Notes: generated by a model not told the origin, from the sequence alone. Numbered from the stretch's first letter, positions 51,702 to 61,284 are shown. The stretch: DNA of 64,000 nt from Streptomyces griseiscabiei (GCF_020010925.1 NZ_JAGJBZ010000001.1:1488001-1552000); one strand, 5' to 3'. Translations and numbers: made by a program.

Positions 51702-53003
51702 GTGCTTAGCGTGGCAAGAGTGAGTCCCCGGACGCTGACTCCCCAGGAGACGACCGCACCCGAACGGCCGGTCGCCCGGCACGGCTGGCTCCAGGCGCTG
51801 GTCGCCGTGCTGGCCGGGCTGGTCGCGATGGTCGTGACGGCATCGCTCGGGCTGTGGGCGGCGGGCGCGGCGGACCTCCCGGACGGCGCGTTCCCCCGGG
51901 TCGTCGCGGCCACCGTCGTCACGGCGGTCGGCGGCACGATCGAGCTGTCCGGCGACGCCGGGGCCTTCGCCGAGACCCGGGCCGGTCTGACGGTGGTCCC
52001 GCTGTCGGTGACCCTGGTGGGCGCGCTGGTCATGGCGGCCGGGTTCCTGCGTCCGCTGCGGCACCGGGCGGTGGCCGGGGCGACCGAACTCGCGGGCTGG
52101 GCGGCCCGGATCGCCGTGCTGTGGCTGGCGGCGCTGATCGGACTCGCGCTCGGCGCCCGGCAGACCTTCGACATCTCCCTCGGCGAGGTGGGCGACTTCT
52201 TCGGCACCTCCGCCGGTGTGGGCTTCGAGGCGGCCGTGGTGCCGACGGTGTTCTTCGGGCTGCTGTGGCTCGCCGGGGTCCTCGTCCTGGCGCTGCTGGT
52301 GTCGCGCGGGGCGCCGCTGCCGGCGCGGCTGCTGCGGTTCCAGGAGTCGGTGCGCCCGGCGGCGTACGCCATGGTCGGTCTGCTGCTGGCGTACGTGGGG
52401 ATCGGGCTGGTGATCGCGGTCGTGGTGGCGGCGACCCGTGGGCATGCCGCCGAGACGGCCGCGGTGATCCTGCTGGGACTGCCGAACGTGGTGTGGCTGG
52501 TCTTCACGATCGGGCTGGGCGCCACCTGGGACAGCCAGGTCGAGGGGCCGTTCGGGCTGCCGATGCCGAAGATCCTGGACGAGGTCGTGCGCGGACCCGA
52601 TGTGTCGACCCTGAACCTGGGCTCCCTCGCCGAGTACGACGGCCGGGTCTGGTGGCTGCTCGCCGTGAACGCCGTGCTGCTGATCGCCGCCGCGTTCGTG
52701 ATGGCGGCCCGCTCGCCGGCCCGGACACGGCTGTGGCAGCACGCCGTGCACATGGCGGCGGCGCTGCTGCTCACCGTCCTGACGGTCTGTCTGGTGGGCC
52801 GGATCTCCGCGCACTACGGGCTGTCGGTCATCGGCATCGGCGACCTCGGCGGCGGCCTGGGCGGGGAGCTGTACCTGCGGCCCCATCTGTGGTCCGCGCT
52901 GGGCCTGGCCGTCCTCTGGGGGCTGGTGACCGGCTTCGTGGGCGGAGCGCTGGCGAAGAGGGTACGGCGACGGGGCCCGGTCGAGAGCCCGGGCCACCGG
53001 TAG
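51702..53003 (+). CDS. Streptophobe-family integral membrane protein
   Basis: About 433 residues; start uncertain among GTG 51702 (GGAG ten bases upstream), 51711 and 51720. About ten membrane helices with periplasmic loops, including GAFPRVVAATVVTAVGGTIELSGDAGAFAETRAGLTVVPLSVTL, typical of the streptophobe family found nearly only in Streptomyces. Conserved GLGATWDSQVEGPFGLPMPKI. Function unknown. It shares a 152-base divergent promoter region with the DUF6777 gene; the two may act together at the envelope. Confidence 0.85.
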   Translation: MLSVARVSPRTLTPQETTAPERPVARHGWLQALVAVLAGLVAMVVTASLGLWAAGAADLPDGAFPRVVAATVVTAVGGTIELSGDAGAFAETRAGLTVVPLSVTLVGALVMAAGFLRPLRHRAVAGATELAGWAARIAVLWLAALIGLALGARQTFDISLGEVGDFFGTSAGVGFEAAVVPTVFFGLLWLAGVLVLALLVSRGAPLPARLLRFQESVRPAAYAMVGLLLAYVGIGLVIAVVVAATRGHAAETAAVILLGLPNVVWLVFTIGLGATWDSQVEGPFGLPMPKILDEVVRGPDVSTLNLGSLAEYDGRVWWLLAVNAVLLIAAAFVMAARSPARTRLWQHAVHMAAALLLTVLTVCLVGRISAHYGLSVIGIGDLGGGLGGELYLRPHLWSALGLAVLWGLVTGFVGGALAKRVRRRGPVESPGHR

Positions 53004-53087
53004 ACGCGGCGGGTGGCTGCCGCCCCGGGTCGGGGTGGACGCCGTACGGCGCCCACCCCTTGTCGACCGGTCAGCGGTTCGGGCCGG

Positions 53088-54380
53088 TCAGACGGTCACT
53101 CCTTTCGGCACGGGCGCCGCGAGCCGGCCCGTGCGGTGCAGGCCGTACACCGACGCGGCGCAGCCGAGGCCGAGCGCGCAGAGCGCGAGCCAGGGCAGCG
53201 CGGGCAGTCCGGCCTCGCGGGCGGTGTCCAGGGCCGCGCCGGTGAGGAGGTTGCCGACCGTGATGCCCACTCCGCACACGGTGTTGTACAGCCCGTAGTG
53301 CGTGGCGACGAGCCGGTCCCCGGAGAGACGGACGATGGTGTCCATCTCGAACGGGTACGCGATCATCGTGCCGACGGCCAGGAGCAGCGCGGCCAGCGTC
53401 GGCGGGAGGGCGGCCAGCAGCCAGAGTCCCGGTCCGGCGTCGGGCACGGGCACCGTCGTGGCCAGGAGCAGCGGCACGAACGCGGCGCCCATGACCGCGA
53501 GCCCCCGGATCAGCGCCTGGCCGGGCTCGTACCGTGCCTTGCACCAGGCGGTCACCCGCGTCTGCCCGAGGATCGTGCTCAGCCCGGACACCGCGAAGAG
53601 CACCGCGACGGCGGCCGTGCCGAACTCCCCGTCACCGCCGACGCGTCGCACCTCCAGGGGCAGGGCCAGATAGACCTGGAAGGTGAGGACGTAACTGCCG
53701 GTCATGGCGGCGGCGAAGAGCAGGAAGGGCCGGTTGGCGAGGATGCCCCGCCACTGGGTGAGCAGACTCTCCCGGCCCTCGCCCCGCCGTTCCCCGCCGT
53801 CCTCGCGGCCCCGGGCGGGCAGGGCGCGGATCTGTACGAGCGACAGCACCGCGAAAATGCCGGCCGCCGTCAGACAGGTGACGCGGAAGTCGACGCCGGT
53901 GAGGACCATGCCGACCAGCGGGCCGAGCAGTATGCCCGCCTGGTAGAAGACGTTGAACAGGGCGAACGCCTCGACCCTGCGCTCCCCCGCCTCGGCGGCG
54001 AGGTAGGCCCGTACGGCCGGGTTGAACAGCGCGCCCGCGAGGCCGGTGGCCGCCGACGCGGCGAGCAGCGCGGCCAGGGAGTCGACGAAGCCGAGCGCCG
54101 CGAAGCCGGCTGTGCGCAGGACACAGCCCGCGACGATCAGCGGCTTGTAGCCGAAGCGGTCGGCGAGGGCGCCGCCGACCACGAACATGCCCTGCTGGCT
54201 GAAGTTCCGTACGCCCAGCACGAGTCCGACGATCCAGCCGGCCAGGCCGAGGGTGCCGGAGAGATGGGCGGCCAGATAGGGCATCAGCATGTAGAAGCCG
54301 AGGTTGATGGTGAACTGGTTGACCATCAACAGCCGGACGGCCCGGTCGTACGAGCGGGCCTGGGCGAGGGTCCCCTTCAC
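53088..54380 (-). CDS. MFS transporter paired with a PLP enzyme
   Basis: 430 residues from GTG 54380, overlapping the PLP gene stop by four bases (GTGA). Twelve helices with [26 protein letters not shown] (loop 2-3 motif) and [29 protein letters not shown]. Similar to MFS pumps that export small metabolites. Strict coupling to the PLP enzyme suggests that it exports its product. The long open frame beyond this start is only a shadow of the PLP gene. Confidence 0.88.
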   Translation of the reverse strand: MKGTLAQARSYDRAVRLLMVNQFTINLGFYMLMPYLAAHLSGTLGLAGWIVGLVLGVRNFSQQGMFVVGGALADRFGYKPLIVAGCVLRTAGFAALGFVDSLAALLAASAATGLAGALFNPAVRAYLAAEAGERRVEAFALFNVFYQAGILLGPLVGMVLTGVDFRVTCLTAAGIFAVLSLVQIRALPARGREDGGERRGEGRESLLTQWRGILANRPFLLFAAAMTGSYVLTFQVYLALPLEVRRVGGDGEFGTAAVAVLFAVSGLSTILGQTRVTAWCKARYEPGQALIRGLAVMGAAFVPLLLATTVPVPDAGPGLWLLAALPPTLAALLLAVGTMIAYPFEMDTIVRLSGDRLVATHYGLYNTVCGVGITVGNLLTGAALDTAREAGLPALPWLALCALGLGCAASVYGLHRTGRLAAPVPKGVTV

Positions 54381-55561
54381 TCGGCGCTCCCCTCGCCGCC
54401 CGTGGTGCGCGGGGTGAGGGGGGTGAGGGGGTCGACGACGTCGGCGCACCGGGTCCAGTGGGTGACCTCCTTCTCGTCGGAGCGGCCGATCACCTCGGGT
54501 TCGGGGGCCGGTGGTCCGGCGAGCAGTCCGTGCCGGGCGCAGTACTCGTCGTCGTACACGGTGTCGAGATAGCGCTGCGGTCCGTCGGGGAAGACCGCCG
54601 CGATCCGGGTGTCGGCGGACTCGGTGCGGGCCAGCCAGCTCGCGACGAGGGCGACCGCGCCGACGCTCCAGCCGCCGGTGGCGTAGTGGGAGGCGGCCAG
54701 CCTGCGGCAGGTCCAGACGGCTTCGTGCGGGGCGACCCAGTGGACCTCGTCGAAGGTGTCGTAGGCGACGTTGCGCGGGTGGATGCTGGAGCCGAGGCCG
54801 CGCATCAGCCGGGGCCGGGCGGGCTGGCCGAAGATGGTCGAGCCGACGGTGTCGACGCCGACGATGACGATGTCCGGGTAGAGCTGCCGCAGGACCCGGC
54901 CGACGCCCGCGGAGTGGCCGCCGGTGCCGACGCTGCACACGAGCATGTCGATGTGGCCCAGCGCGGAGGCCAGTTCGAGGGCGAGCGGGGTGTACGCGGT
55001 GGTGTTGTCGGGGTTGTTGTACTGGTCCGGGCACCAGGAACCGTCGTACCGGTCGAGGAGTTCGGTGACCCGGTCGCGCCTGGCCTGCTGCCAGCCGCCC
55101 GTGGGGTGCGGGTCGGTGACGATGTCGACCTCGGCGCCGTAGACGCCGAGCAGCCGGGTCATGGAGGGTTCGAGGCCGGGGTCGGTGACCAGGGTGACGG
55201 GGTGGCCGTACACCATTCCGGCCAGGGCGAGGCCGAGGCCGAGGGTGCCGCTGGTGGACTCGACGATCCGTGCGCCGGGGCGCAACTCCCCACGTGCGCG
55301 GGCCCGTTCGACCATGTACAGACCGGTGCGGTCCTTGATGCCGCCGGGGTTGAAGCCCTCCAGCTTCGCCCAGAAGCCGTGTCCGGCCGGGGTCAGGGGC
55401 TCGGAGATCCGCAGGAGGGGGGTGTTGCCGACGAGCGCCGGGAGGGCCGGACGGCCGGGGGCGGCCGGGGAGCCCGGGGAGTCCGGGGAGGGGGCTGCCT
55501 CGGCGGGGGCTTCCCCGTGGGAGGAGGCGGGTTGGGGCGTGGTGCTGGTGATCGATCGCAT
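54377..55561 (-). CDS. PLP-dependent cysteine synthase-family enzyme
   Basis: 394 residues from ATG 55561. Fold type [32 protein letters not shown] with the Schiff-base Lys, phosphate loop [12 protein letters not shown] (cysteine synthases have SGNTG), and [14 protein letters not shown]. The end has [18 protein letters not shown]. It could be a beta-replacement enzyme or a lyase; the Asn-to-Thr change in the TSGNT loop argues against ordinary O-acetylserine sulfhydrylase. A Ser/Pro/Ala head of about 35 residues precedes the fold. The MFS gene is coupled downstream. A siderophore precursor role (as SbnA makes diaminopropionate) is possible, not proven. Confidence 0.85.
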   Translation of the reverse strand: MRSITSTTPQPASSHGEAPAEAAPSPDSPGSPAAPGRPALPALVGNTPLLRISEPLTPAGHGFWAKLEGFNPGGIKDRTGLYMVERARARGELRPGARIVESTSGTLGLGLALAGMVYGHPVTLVTDPGLEPSMTRLLGVYGAEVDIVTDPHPTGGWQQARRDRVTELLDRYDGSWCPDQYNNPDNTTAYTPLALELASALGHIDMLVCSVGTGGHSAGVGRVLRQLYPDIVIVGVDTVGSTIFGQPARPRLMRGLGSSIHPRNVAYDTFDEVHWVAPHEAVWTCRRLAASHYATGGWSVGAVALVASWLARTESADTRIAAVFPDGPQRYLDTVYDDEYCARHGLLAGPPAPEPEVIGRSDEKEVTHWTRCADVVDPLTPLTPRTTGGEGSAE

Positions 55562-55642
55562 GGTTTCGCTCTCGCTGGACGTTGGCGCGGATGCGTGCAC
55601 GTGCGCGGCGACCCGGATGCGGGACGGCCGCGGGCGAGAGGT

Positions 55643-56188
55643 CTAGATCCGCCACCGTGCGGTGCGGATCAGGGCCGTTCGGCCCGTACGGGGACGTCGG
55701 CGCCGGTACGGGCGGCGGCGGACGGGCCGCAGGAGGGCCGGGGCCGCCAGGGCGAGCGCGGCGGGCGAGGGGGACGGATCGGCGGCGGGCGGGGCGGGGT
55801 TCGAGGCCGGGGCGGGCGACGGGCGCAGGACACCGCCGGGCCCGCACTCCTCGCCCGAGTGGTGGCCGTGGGGTCCGTGCGGGGTCCCCGGACCCACCGG
55901 CCCCGCGATCGTCACGGGTACGGCGACCGTCACCGGTCCAGTGATCGTGACCGGTCCAGTGATCGTCATCCGGGCGTCGGGCGGGGGCGGCCGGTGCGAG
56001 GCGTCGATCGGGCCGTGGGCGAGGGCGCACAGGACGACCGCGATCAGCGGGACGAGGCGGACGAGGGCGGCGAGCCACCTCGGTCCCGGCGAGGCGCCGG
56101 GCGGTCGTGGGCGGGGCGGTCGTGGGCGGGGGGCGGGGGCCCGTGCCCGGCGGTGGTGGTGCGCGGGCGTACGGGAGCGGGTCGGCAC
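55643..56188 (-). CDS. Hypothetical membrane protein with TITGPV repeats
   Basis: 181 residues. Basic Arg/Pro/His head, a membrane helix (WLAALVRLVPLIAVVLCALAHG), then an external region with the repeat TITGPV-TITGPV-TVAVPV-TIAGPV and a HGPHGHHSGEECGPGG segment that could bind metal, and a C-terminal hydrophobic stretch followed by many arginines. Not recognised. It lies between the DUF6153 and PLP genes on one strand, which supports expression. The opposite strand is also open, so confidence is limited. Confidence 0.45.
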   Translation of the reverse strand: MPTRSRTPAHHHRRARAPAPRPRPPRPRPPGASPGPRWLAALVRLVPLIAVVLCALAHGPIDASHRPPPPDARMTITGPVTITGPVTVAVPVTIAGPVGPGTPHGPHGHHSGEECGPGGVLRPSPAPASNPAPPAADPSPSPAALALAAPALLRPVRRRPYRRRRPRTGRTALIRTARWRI

Positions 56189-56299
56189 AGCGGTCCTCCG
56201 GGCGCGCGGGACCGGCCGGCTCGGCGTACGGGCCGGGAGCCGGTGGGGAGCGCGGATGCGGGGCGGGAGTCAGGCGGACGGGAAGGGGAATCCCGTGAC

Positions 56300-56764
56300 C
56301 TAGACCTGCTGGACGACCAGTGTTCTCAGGGCGGCTGACGACGCGTCGGCCGGGAGCGGCTCGTCGGCCCTGCGCGGGGTCGGCGCGCGGTCCGGGGTCG
56401 CGGCTTCGCGAACCGACGCGGCAAAGCGGGGCTGTGCGAGGGCGGGGCCCTGCTGTGGCTGCGCGGGGGCGCAGTGTTCGGCCGGGCCTCCGGGCCCGTG
56501 CTCGCCGTGCCCGTGGCGGGGGCCGACGAAGAGCACGGCGGCGGGGTCGACGAGGTCCGCCACCGCGCCGGGGAGCGCGTGCTCCGGTGTGGCGGTGCCA
56601 TGGGCCGCCGTGCCGGTCACCCCATGTCCAACGTGGTTCTCCGGCGCCGCGCCATGGGTCAGCACGACGGCGAACAGCACTGCGGCGAGGCCCAGCACAC
56701 GCAGCAGCGGGCCCGCGAGAACGCGGGCCCGTGCCATGTGCCGAAGTGACCGAGCCGTCATCAC
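56300..56764 (-). CDS. DUF6153-like small exported protein
   Basis: 154 residues. N-terminal RARVLAGPLLRVLGLAAVLFAVVLTHG is one membrane helix or signal; then His-rich NHVGHGVTGTAAHGTATPEH and GPRHGHGEHGPGGPAEHCAPAQP. This pattern (helix, His/Gly segment, single Cys) fits the DUF6153 family, common in Streptomyces. Function unknown; metal handling is plausible from the histidines. First gene of a presumed operon running to 53088. Confidence 0.65.
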   Translation of the reverse strand: MMTARSLRHMARARVLAGPLLRVLGLAAVLFAVVLTHGAAPENHVGHGVTGTAAHGTATPEHALPGAVADLVDPAAVLFVGPRHGHGEHGPGGPAEHCAPAQPQQGPALAQPRFAASVREAATPDRAPTPRRADEPLPADASSAALRTLVVQQV

Positions 56765-56890
56765 ACCGTGATGCTAGCGCGCTCCGGAGTCCGATCGTCC
56801 GGCTCTCCCGGCCCGGAGTGTCAACGCGCCATGCGAATGACCGATTTGCTGCGGCGAGCACTCAGCTCCGGTGCCGGTGGCGCCGCTCCC

Positions 56891-58225
56891 TCACCCTTCC
56901 GACGCCGCCAGGACGGCCGCCCGGCGGGCCACGAGGGAGGCACAGATCTCCCCGGCCCGTACGGCGGTGGTGGAGAGCAGGGTCGAGGTGAGGCCGTGGG
57001 TGTGCTCGGTGCCGCCCTGGAGGTAGATGTCGGCGGTGACATCGGCCACGGTGGCGACCCGGTGGTCACGGCCGACCCGCAGGGCGTCCTCCTCGTCGCG
57101 CAGGCAGAGCTTGCCGATCTCGCCCAGGTTGTCGCCGACGCCCTGAGGCTGGTAGCCGGTGGCGTAGACGAGGAGGTCGGCGGAGAGGACCTCGCGCTCC
57201 CCGGTCGGCAGGAACTCCACGGTCACCTCGACCTCGTCCGCGCCCGCCTCCACCTCGCGCAGCCGGGAGACGTTCATCATCCGCAGCCGCTCGTGGCCCT
57301 GGACCTTCTCCTGGTACATGGTCCGGGACAGGGACTCGATCAGGTCCATGTCGACCACGGAGTAGTTGGTGCTGCGGTGGTAGTCGAAGAGCGACTGCTT
57401 CACCTCGCGGGGCGAGTCGTAGTACAGGTCGACGGCCTCGGGGTCGAAGATCTTGTTGGCGAAGGGGCTGTCGTCGGCGGGTGTGTAGCCGTACTTGGCG
57501 AAGACGGAGCAGATCTCGGCCTCGGGGAAGTTGCGGTGGAGGTAGTCCACGGCCTCCGCCGCGCTCTGTCCGGCGCCGAGGACGACGGCCCGGCGTATCG
57601 GCCGGCCCGAGGCGACGGCCTTCTCGACGCGGGGCAGCAACTCACTGTTGTGCCAGACCCGATCGGACAGGGAAGCGCCCTGCGGAAGCCGCGGCTCCAG
57701 GCCGGTGGCGACGCAGACGCTGCGGGCGCGGCGGACGGTCAGGCTGTCCGGGTCGCCGGGCACCCGGCTGGTGACGTCGAAGTAGCGGACCACTCCGTCG
57801 CGGGTGACGGGACGCACCGAGACGACCTCGGACGAGTACTCGACGAGGTGCGCGACCCGGGCGGCGGCCCACTCGAAGTAGTCGTGGAACTCGATGCGCA
57901 GGGGGAAGAGGGTCTTGAGGTTGAGGAAGTCGACGAGCCGGCCCCGGTCGCGCAGGTAGCACAGGAAGCTGAAGTCGCTGGTGGGGTCGCGCATCGTCAC
58001 CAGGTCCTTCAGGAACGACACCTGCATCGTGGCGTCGTCGATGAGCATCCCGCGGTGCCATCCGAACCGGGGTTGTCTCTCCAGGAACCCGACCTTCAGC
58101 CCGCCCTCCGGACCGGCGTTCACGGACTGTTCATGCAGTGCGATGGCGAGCGCGAGATTCGATGGGCCGAATCCGATACCCAGTACGTCGTAGATGGAAT
58201 CCGGCCCGGTGTGCAGCGTTGTCAC
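56891..58225 (-). CDS. L-ornithine N5-hydroxylase (SidA/PvdA/CchB-like)
   Basis: 444 residues from GTG 58225 (AAAGG eight bases upstream; ATG 58240 alternative). FAD- and NADPH-dependent N-hydroxylating monooxygenase: FAD motif GIGFGPSNLALAIAL, KVGFLERQPRFGWH, NADPH motif VVLGAGQSAAEAVDYL, and the late VYATGYQPQGV. It makes N5-hydroxyornithine, the hydroxamate precursor in coelichelin and similar siderophores. Divergent from the formyltransferase gene across an iron box. Confidence 0.92.
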   Translation of the reverse strand: MTTLHTGPDSIYDVLGIGFGPSNLALAIALHEQSVNAGPEGGLKVGFLERQPRFGWHRGMLIDDATMQVSFLKDLVTMRDPTSDFSFLCYLRDRGRLVDFLNLKTLFPLRIEFHDYFEWAAARVAHLVEYSSEVVSVRPVTRDGVVRYFDVTSRVPGDPDSLTVRRARSVCVATGLEPRLPQGASLSDRVWHNSELLPRVEKAVASGRPIRRAVVLGAGQSAAEAVDYLHRNFPEAEICSVFAKYGYTPADDSPFANKIFDPEAVDLYYDSPREVKQSLFDYHRSTNYSVVDMDLIESLSRTMYQEKVQGHERLRMMNVSRLREVEAGADEVEVTVEFLPTGEREVLSADLLVYATGYQPQGVGDNLGEIGKLCLRDEEDALRVGRDHRVATVADVTADIYLQGGTEHTHGLTSTLLSTTAVRAGEICASLVARRAAVLAASEG

Positions 58226-58302
58226 CGCATCGCCTTTCATAGAGCGGGTCACAGAGTTTCTCAAGCAGGAACACAGCCTCCCCCCAAGCAGGGACATATT
58301 AG

Positions 58303-58321
58303 ATAAGGTTAGCCTTACCTA
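58303..58321. promoter_or_regulatory. Iron box between hydroxylase and formyltransferase genes
   Basis: ATAAGGTTAGCCTTACCTA closely matches the actinobacterial DmdR/IdeR 19-base box (TTAGGTTAGGCTAACCTAA) in the divergent gap; 23 bases before the formyltransferase start. Both genes should be repressed when iron is sufficient. Confidence 0.85.
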
Positions 58322-58343
58322 GCAACGGCTGAGGAGGGCTCAT

Positions 58344-59291
58344 ATGCGGGTCGTTATGTTCGGGTACCAGACCTGGGGACACCGGACGCTGCAGGCACTG
58401 CTGGATTCGGGCCACGAGGTGGTCCTGGCCGTCACTCATCCGAAGAGCGACCACGCGTACGAAAAGATCTGGAGCGACTCGGTCGCCGATCTCGCCGAAC
58501 AGCACGGCGTGCCCGTGCTGCTGCGCAACCGCCCGGACGACGACGAGCTGCTGCGCGCGCTCAAGGAGGCCGATCCGGACCTCATCGTGGCCAACAACTG
58601 GCGTACCTGGCTGCCACCGGAGATCTTCGATCTGCCACCCCACGGCACCCTCAACATCCACGACTCCCTGCTGCCCACGTACGCGGGCTTCTCGCCGCTG
58701 ATCTGGGCGCTCATCAACGGCGAGCCGGAGGTCGGTGTCACGGCGCACCGCATGGACTCCGAACTCGACATGGGCGATGTGCTGTTGCAGCGTTCGGTGC
58801 GGGTCGGGCCCGAGGACACGGCCACGGACCTCTTCCACCGCACGGTCGATCTGATCGGCCCGCTGGTCACCGAGTCGCTCGAACTCATCGCCTCCGGCAA
58901 GGCCGTGTGGACGCCGCAGGACCGTTCCCGGTCCAGCTTCTTCCACAAGCGGTCCCTGGAGGACAGCCGGATCGACTGGACCTGGCCCGCCGCGGACCTG
59001 GAGCGGTTCGTACGGGCCCAGTCCGACCCGTATCCCAACGCGTTCACCCACCACCGGGGCGAGCGGATCCGAATCGTCTCGGCCGCCGTCTCCGAGGGAC
59101 GCTACGGCGGTACGCCGGGCCGGATCTTCATCCGTGAGGGCGACGGTGTCGTCATCGTCGCCGGTGCGGAGGCCCGCTCCGGGCGGCTGCCCGGGCTGGT
59201 GGTCAAGCGGGTGCGCACGGAGGACGGCCGGGAACTGGCGGCGACGGACTACTTCCGCACGATGGGCGGTTATCTGACGGCTCGTCCGTGA
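58344..59291 (+). CDS. N5-hydroxyornithine formyltransferase (CchA-like)
   Basis: 315 residues, ATG 58344 with GAGGAGGG upstream. Methionyl-tRNA formyltransferase fold: MRVVMFGYQTWGHRTLQAL, catalytic Asn104 and His106 in LNIHDSLLPTYAGFSPL, Asp in HRMDSELDMGD. The C-terminal domain (VRAQSDPYPNAFTHH) is shorter than that of tRNA enzymes. It uses 10-formyl-tetrahydrofolate to formylate N5-hydroxyornithine, as CchA does for coelichelin. Ends in a strong terminator. Confidence 0.9.
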   Translation: MRVVMFGYQTWGHRTLQALLDSGHEVVLAVTHPKSDHAYEKIWSDSVADLAEQHGVPVLLRNRPDDDELLRALKEADPDLIVANNWRTWLPPEIFDLPPHGTLNIHDSLLPTYAGFSPLIWALINGEPEVGVTAHRMDSELDMGDVLLQRSVRVGPEDTATDLFHRTVDLIGPLVTESLELIASGKAVWTPQDRSRSSFFHKRSLEDSRIDWTWPAADLERFVRAQSDPYPNAFTHHRGERIRIVSAAVSEGRYGGTPGRIFIREGDGVVIVAGAEARSGRLPGLVVKRVRTEDGRELAATDYFRTMGGYLTARP

Positions 59292-59353
59292 CCCTCCGCC
59301 ACGGAGGCGAATGACGGCGGATGACTGCGGCTGACTGCGCGTTACGGATGGCG

Positions 59354-59383
59354 GGCCCGTCCGGTGAACCCACCGGACGGGCC
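59354..59383. terminator. Terminator between convergent siderophore genes
   Basis: Perfect 13-base arms GGCCCGTCCGGTG (59354-59366) and CACCGGACGGGCC (59371-59383) with loop AACC, between the formyltransferase and ATPase gene ends. Confidence 0.7.
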
Positions 59384-59480
59384 GCCCGTGCTTCCTCGCG
59401 GGGCCCCGTCCGTCCCCGGGCCACTCACGGGCCCGTTGCCGTTGCGGGTCCGTGAGGCCGAGGGCACCGCCGGCCGTACG

Positions 59481-61280
59481 TCAGCCGGCGGTGCCCGCCA
59501 CGGACACCGGTTCCGCGTCGTCGGACGCCGGGCGGCCTTCGTGGTGGCGGCCCATCGGGATGACCATGGGCGTACGGCTGACGGGGTCCTCCCCCACGAC
59601 ACAGCGCAGCCCGAAGACGTCCTCGACCATGGTGGCGGTGATCACATCGGCCGGGGCGCCCTCACCGGCGACGCGCCCGCCCTTCATGGCGATGATGTGG
59701 TCGGCGTACCGGCAGGCCTGGTTGAGGTCGTGCAGGACCATGACGACGGTGCGGCCCTGGTGCCGGTTGAGGTCCGTGACCAGGTCGAGGACGTCGATCT
59801 GGTGGGCGAGGTCGAGGTAGGTCGTCGGCTCGTCCAGCAGCATCACGGGGGTGCCCTGGGCCACGGCCATGGCGATCCAGGCGCGTTGCCGCTGTCCGCC
59901 GGAGAGTTCGTCGACGGGCCGGTGGGCGAGGTCGCTCATGGCGGTCGCCCGCAGCGCCTCGTGGACGGCCTCCTCGTCGCCCTTCGACCACTGCCGCCAC
60001 CATGTCTGGTGCGGTGAACGCCCGCGTCCCACCAGGTCGATGACCGTCAACCCCTCGGGGGCGACCGGGGTCTGCGGGAGGATGCCGAGCTGCTGGGCGA
60101 GGGTGCGGGTCGGGATGGAGTGCACCGAGCGGCCGTCGAGATGGACGGCGCCCGCCTTGGGCGTGAGCAGCCGGGCCAGCGCCCTCAACAGGGTGGACTT
60201 GCCACAGGCGTTGGCCCCGACGATCGCCGTGACCCGGCCCGTCGGGATCACGAGGTCGAGATCCTCGACGACGACCCGGTCGTCGTAGGCGAGGCGAAGC
60301 CCCTCGGCGCGCAGTTCGGGGCCGTCGGCACGGGGGCCACCGTGGGGGCCCGCCTGAGGGCCGCCGCCACGGGCACCGGGGCGTCGGCCGCCGCGCCGGC
60401 CGGGGCGGGAATCCGAGCGCGCATCGGGGCGGGAGTCGCCGGAGGGGTCGACACGGGGGGCGGCGGAGGCGTCGCCGTGGGAGCCGTCCCGGGCTTCGGC
60501 GCTCGTACCGGCCGGGACAGCGACGTGGGAGTGTCCCGGCGCTTCGGCTCCCGGGTCGGCCGCGGCATCCGCACGAGGACCAGGCACGGCTTCGGCACCG
60601 GAACCGGCCGAGGCGACCGCACGGGCAGCGGCCGGGACATCAGCACCGGCATCCGCCCGGACACCGTCACGGGAACGGACTCGGGCTTCGGTGCCGGTAT
60701 CAGCCGGGACAGCGACGTGGGAGTGTCCCGGCGCTTCGGCTCCCGGGTCGGCCGCGGCATCCGCACGAGGACCAGCCGCGGCTTCGGCACCGGAACCGGC
60801 CGAGGCGACCGCACGGGCAGCGGCCGGGACATCAGCACCGGCATCCGCCCGGACACCCTCACGGGAGCCTCCCGGCGCTTCGGCGCCGGAACCGGGCGGG
60901 GCATCCGGACGGGGACCGGACGGGACCTCGGCACCGGAACCGGCCGCGGCCTCGGAGCGGGGCGGGGCCTCCGCGCGGAGGCCGACGGGCGCTTCGGCTC
61001 GGATGCCGACGGGCGCTCCGGCACGGGTGTCGACGGAGGCTTCGGCGCGGATGTCGACAGGGGCTTCGGTGCGGCCGGCCGCCGGGTCATCAGCACGGGA
61101 ACCTCCGGGGGATTCGGTGCCGCTGTCCGTCGGGGCATCGGCGCGGGAGCCTCCCGGTGCTCCGGTGATGGGATCGGTCGGGGTGTCCGGACGGAGCCCT
61201 GACGGGGTTTCGGTGTGGGGGTCGGCAGAGGCGTCCGCACGGGCTTCGCCCTTCGTGGCCGGTTCGTACTTCGATGACAC
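59481..61280 (-). CDS. Ferric-siderophore ABC ATPase with about 320-residue repeat-rich N-terminal extension
   Basis: 599 residues from GTG 61280, where AGGAGG lies eight bases upstream; no other ATG, GTG or TTG in frame precedes the ATPase domain that I could find. Residues 1-320 are Ala/Gly/Asp/Arg/Pro low complexity (ADA, GAEAP, RAD units), including a 64-residue unit present twice. The ATPase domain begins near ELRAEGLRLAYDDRVVVEDL: Walker A VGANACGKSTLL, signature ELSGGQRQRAW, Walker B VMLLDEPTTYLD, H loop VLHDLNQA. FecE/CchE-like import ATPase for the neighbouring permeases, normally about 280 residues. Confidence 0.88.
   Translation of the reverse strand: MSSKYEPATKGEARADASADPHTETPSGLRPDTPTDPITGAPGGSRADAPTDSGTESPGGSRADDPAAGRTEAPVDIRAEASVDTRAGAPVGIRAEAPVGLRAEAPPRSEAAAGSGAEVPSGPRPDAPPGSGAEAPGGSREGVRADAGADVPAAARAVASAGSGAEAAAGPRADAAADPGAEAPGHSHVAVPADTGTEARVRSRDGVRADAGADVPAAARAVASAGSGAEAVPGPRADAAADPGAEAPGHSHVAVPAGTSAEARDGSHGDASAAPRVDPSGDSRPDARSDSRPGRRGGRRPGARGGGPQAGPHGGPRADGPELRAEGLRLAYDDRVVVEDLDLVIPTGRVTAIVGANACGKSTLLRALARLLTPKAGAVHLDGRSVHSIPTRTLAQQLGILPQTPVAPEGLTVIDLVGRGRSPHQTWWRQWSKGDEEAVHEALRATAMSDLAHRPVDELSGGQRQRAWIAMAVAQGTPVMLLDEPTTYLDLAHQIDVLDLVTDLNRHQGRTVVMVLHDLNQACRYADHIIAMKGGRVAGEGAPADVITATMVEDVFGLRCVVGEDPVSRTPMVIPMGRHHEGRPASDDAEPVSVAGTAG
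60512..60866. repeat. 192-base near-identical tandem duplication in the ATPase gene
   Basis: About 163 bases at 60512-60674 recur at 60704-60866 (offset 192 bases, 64 codons), differing at only a few positions (for example CCAGGCACGG versus CCAGCCGCGG). In frame, so it lengthens the protein without breaking it; a recent duplication. Confidence 0.85.
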
Positions 61281-61284
61281 GTTT

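Noticed and set aside
56107..56303. Small plus-strand ORFs opposite the TITGPV-repeat gene
   Set aside because: Gly/Arg-rich shadows without a ribosome site; the minus-strand frame has membrane helices and fits the operon direction, though still with low confidence.
53088..56861. A 1257-codon open frame on the minus strand covering the MFS, PLP and DUF6153 genes
   Set aside because: Only the MFS part shows a protein family; the rest is an out-of-frame shadow of the PLP gene and GC-rich intergenic DNA.
60512..60866. CRISPR or mobile element from the long repeat in the ATPase gene
   Set aside because: Only two copies, in frame, without terminal inverted repeats or transposase; a tandem duplication inside a gene.
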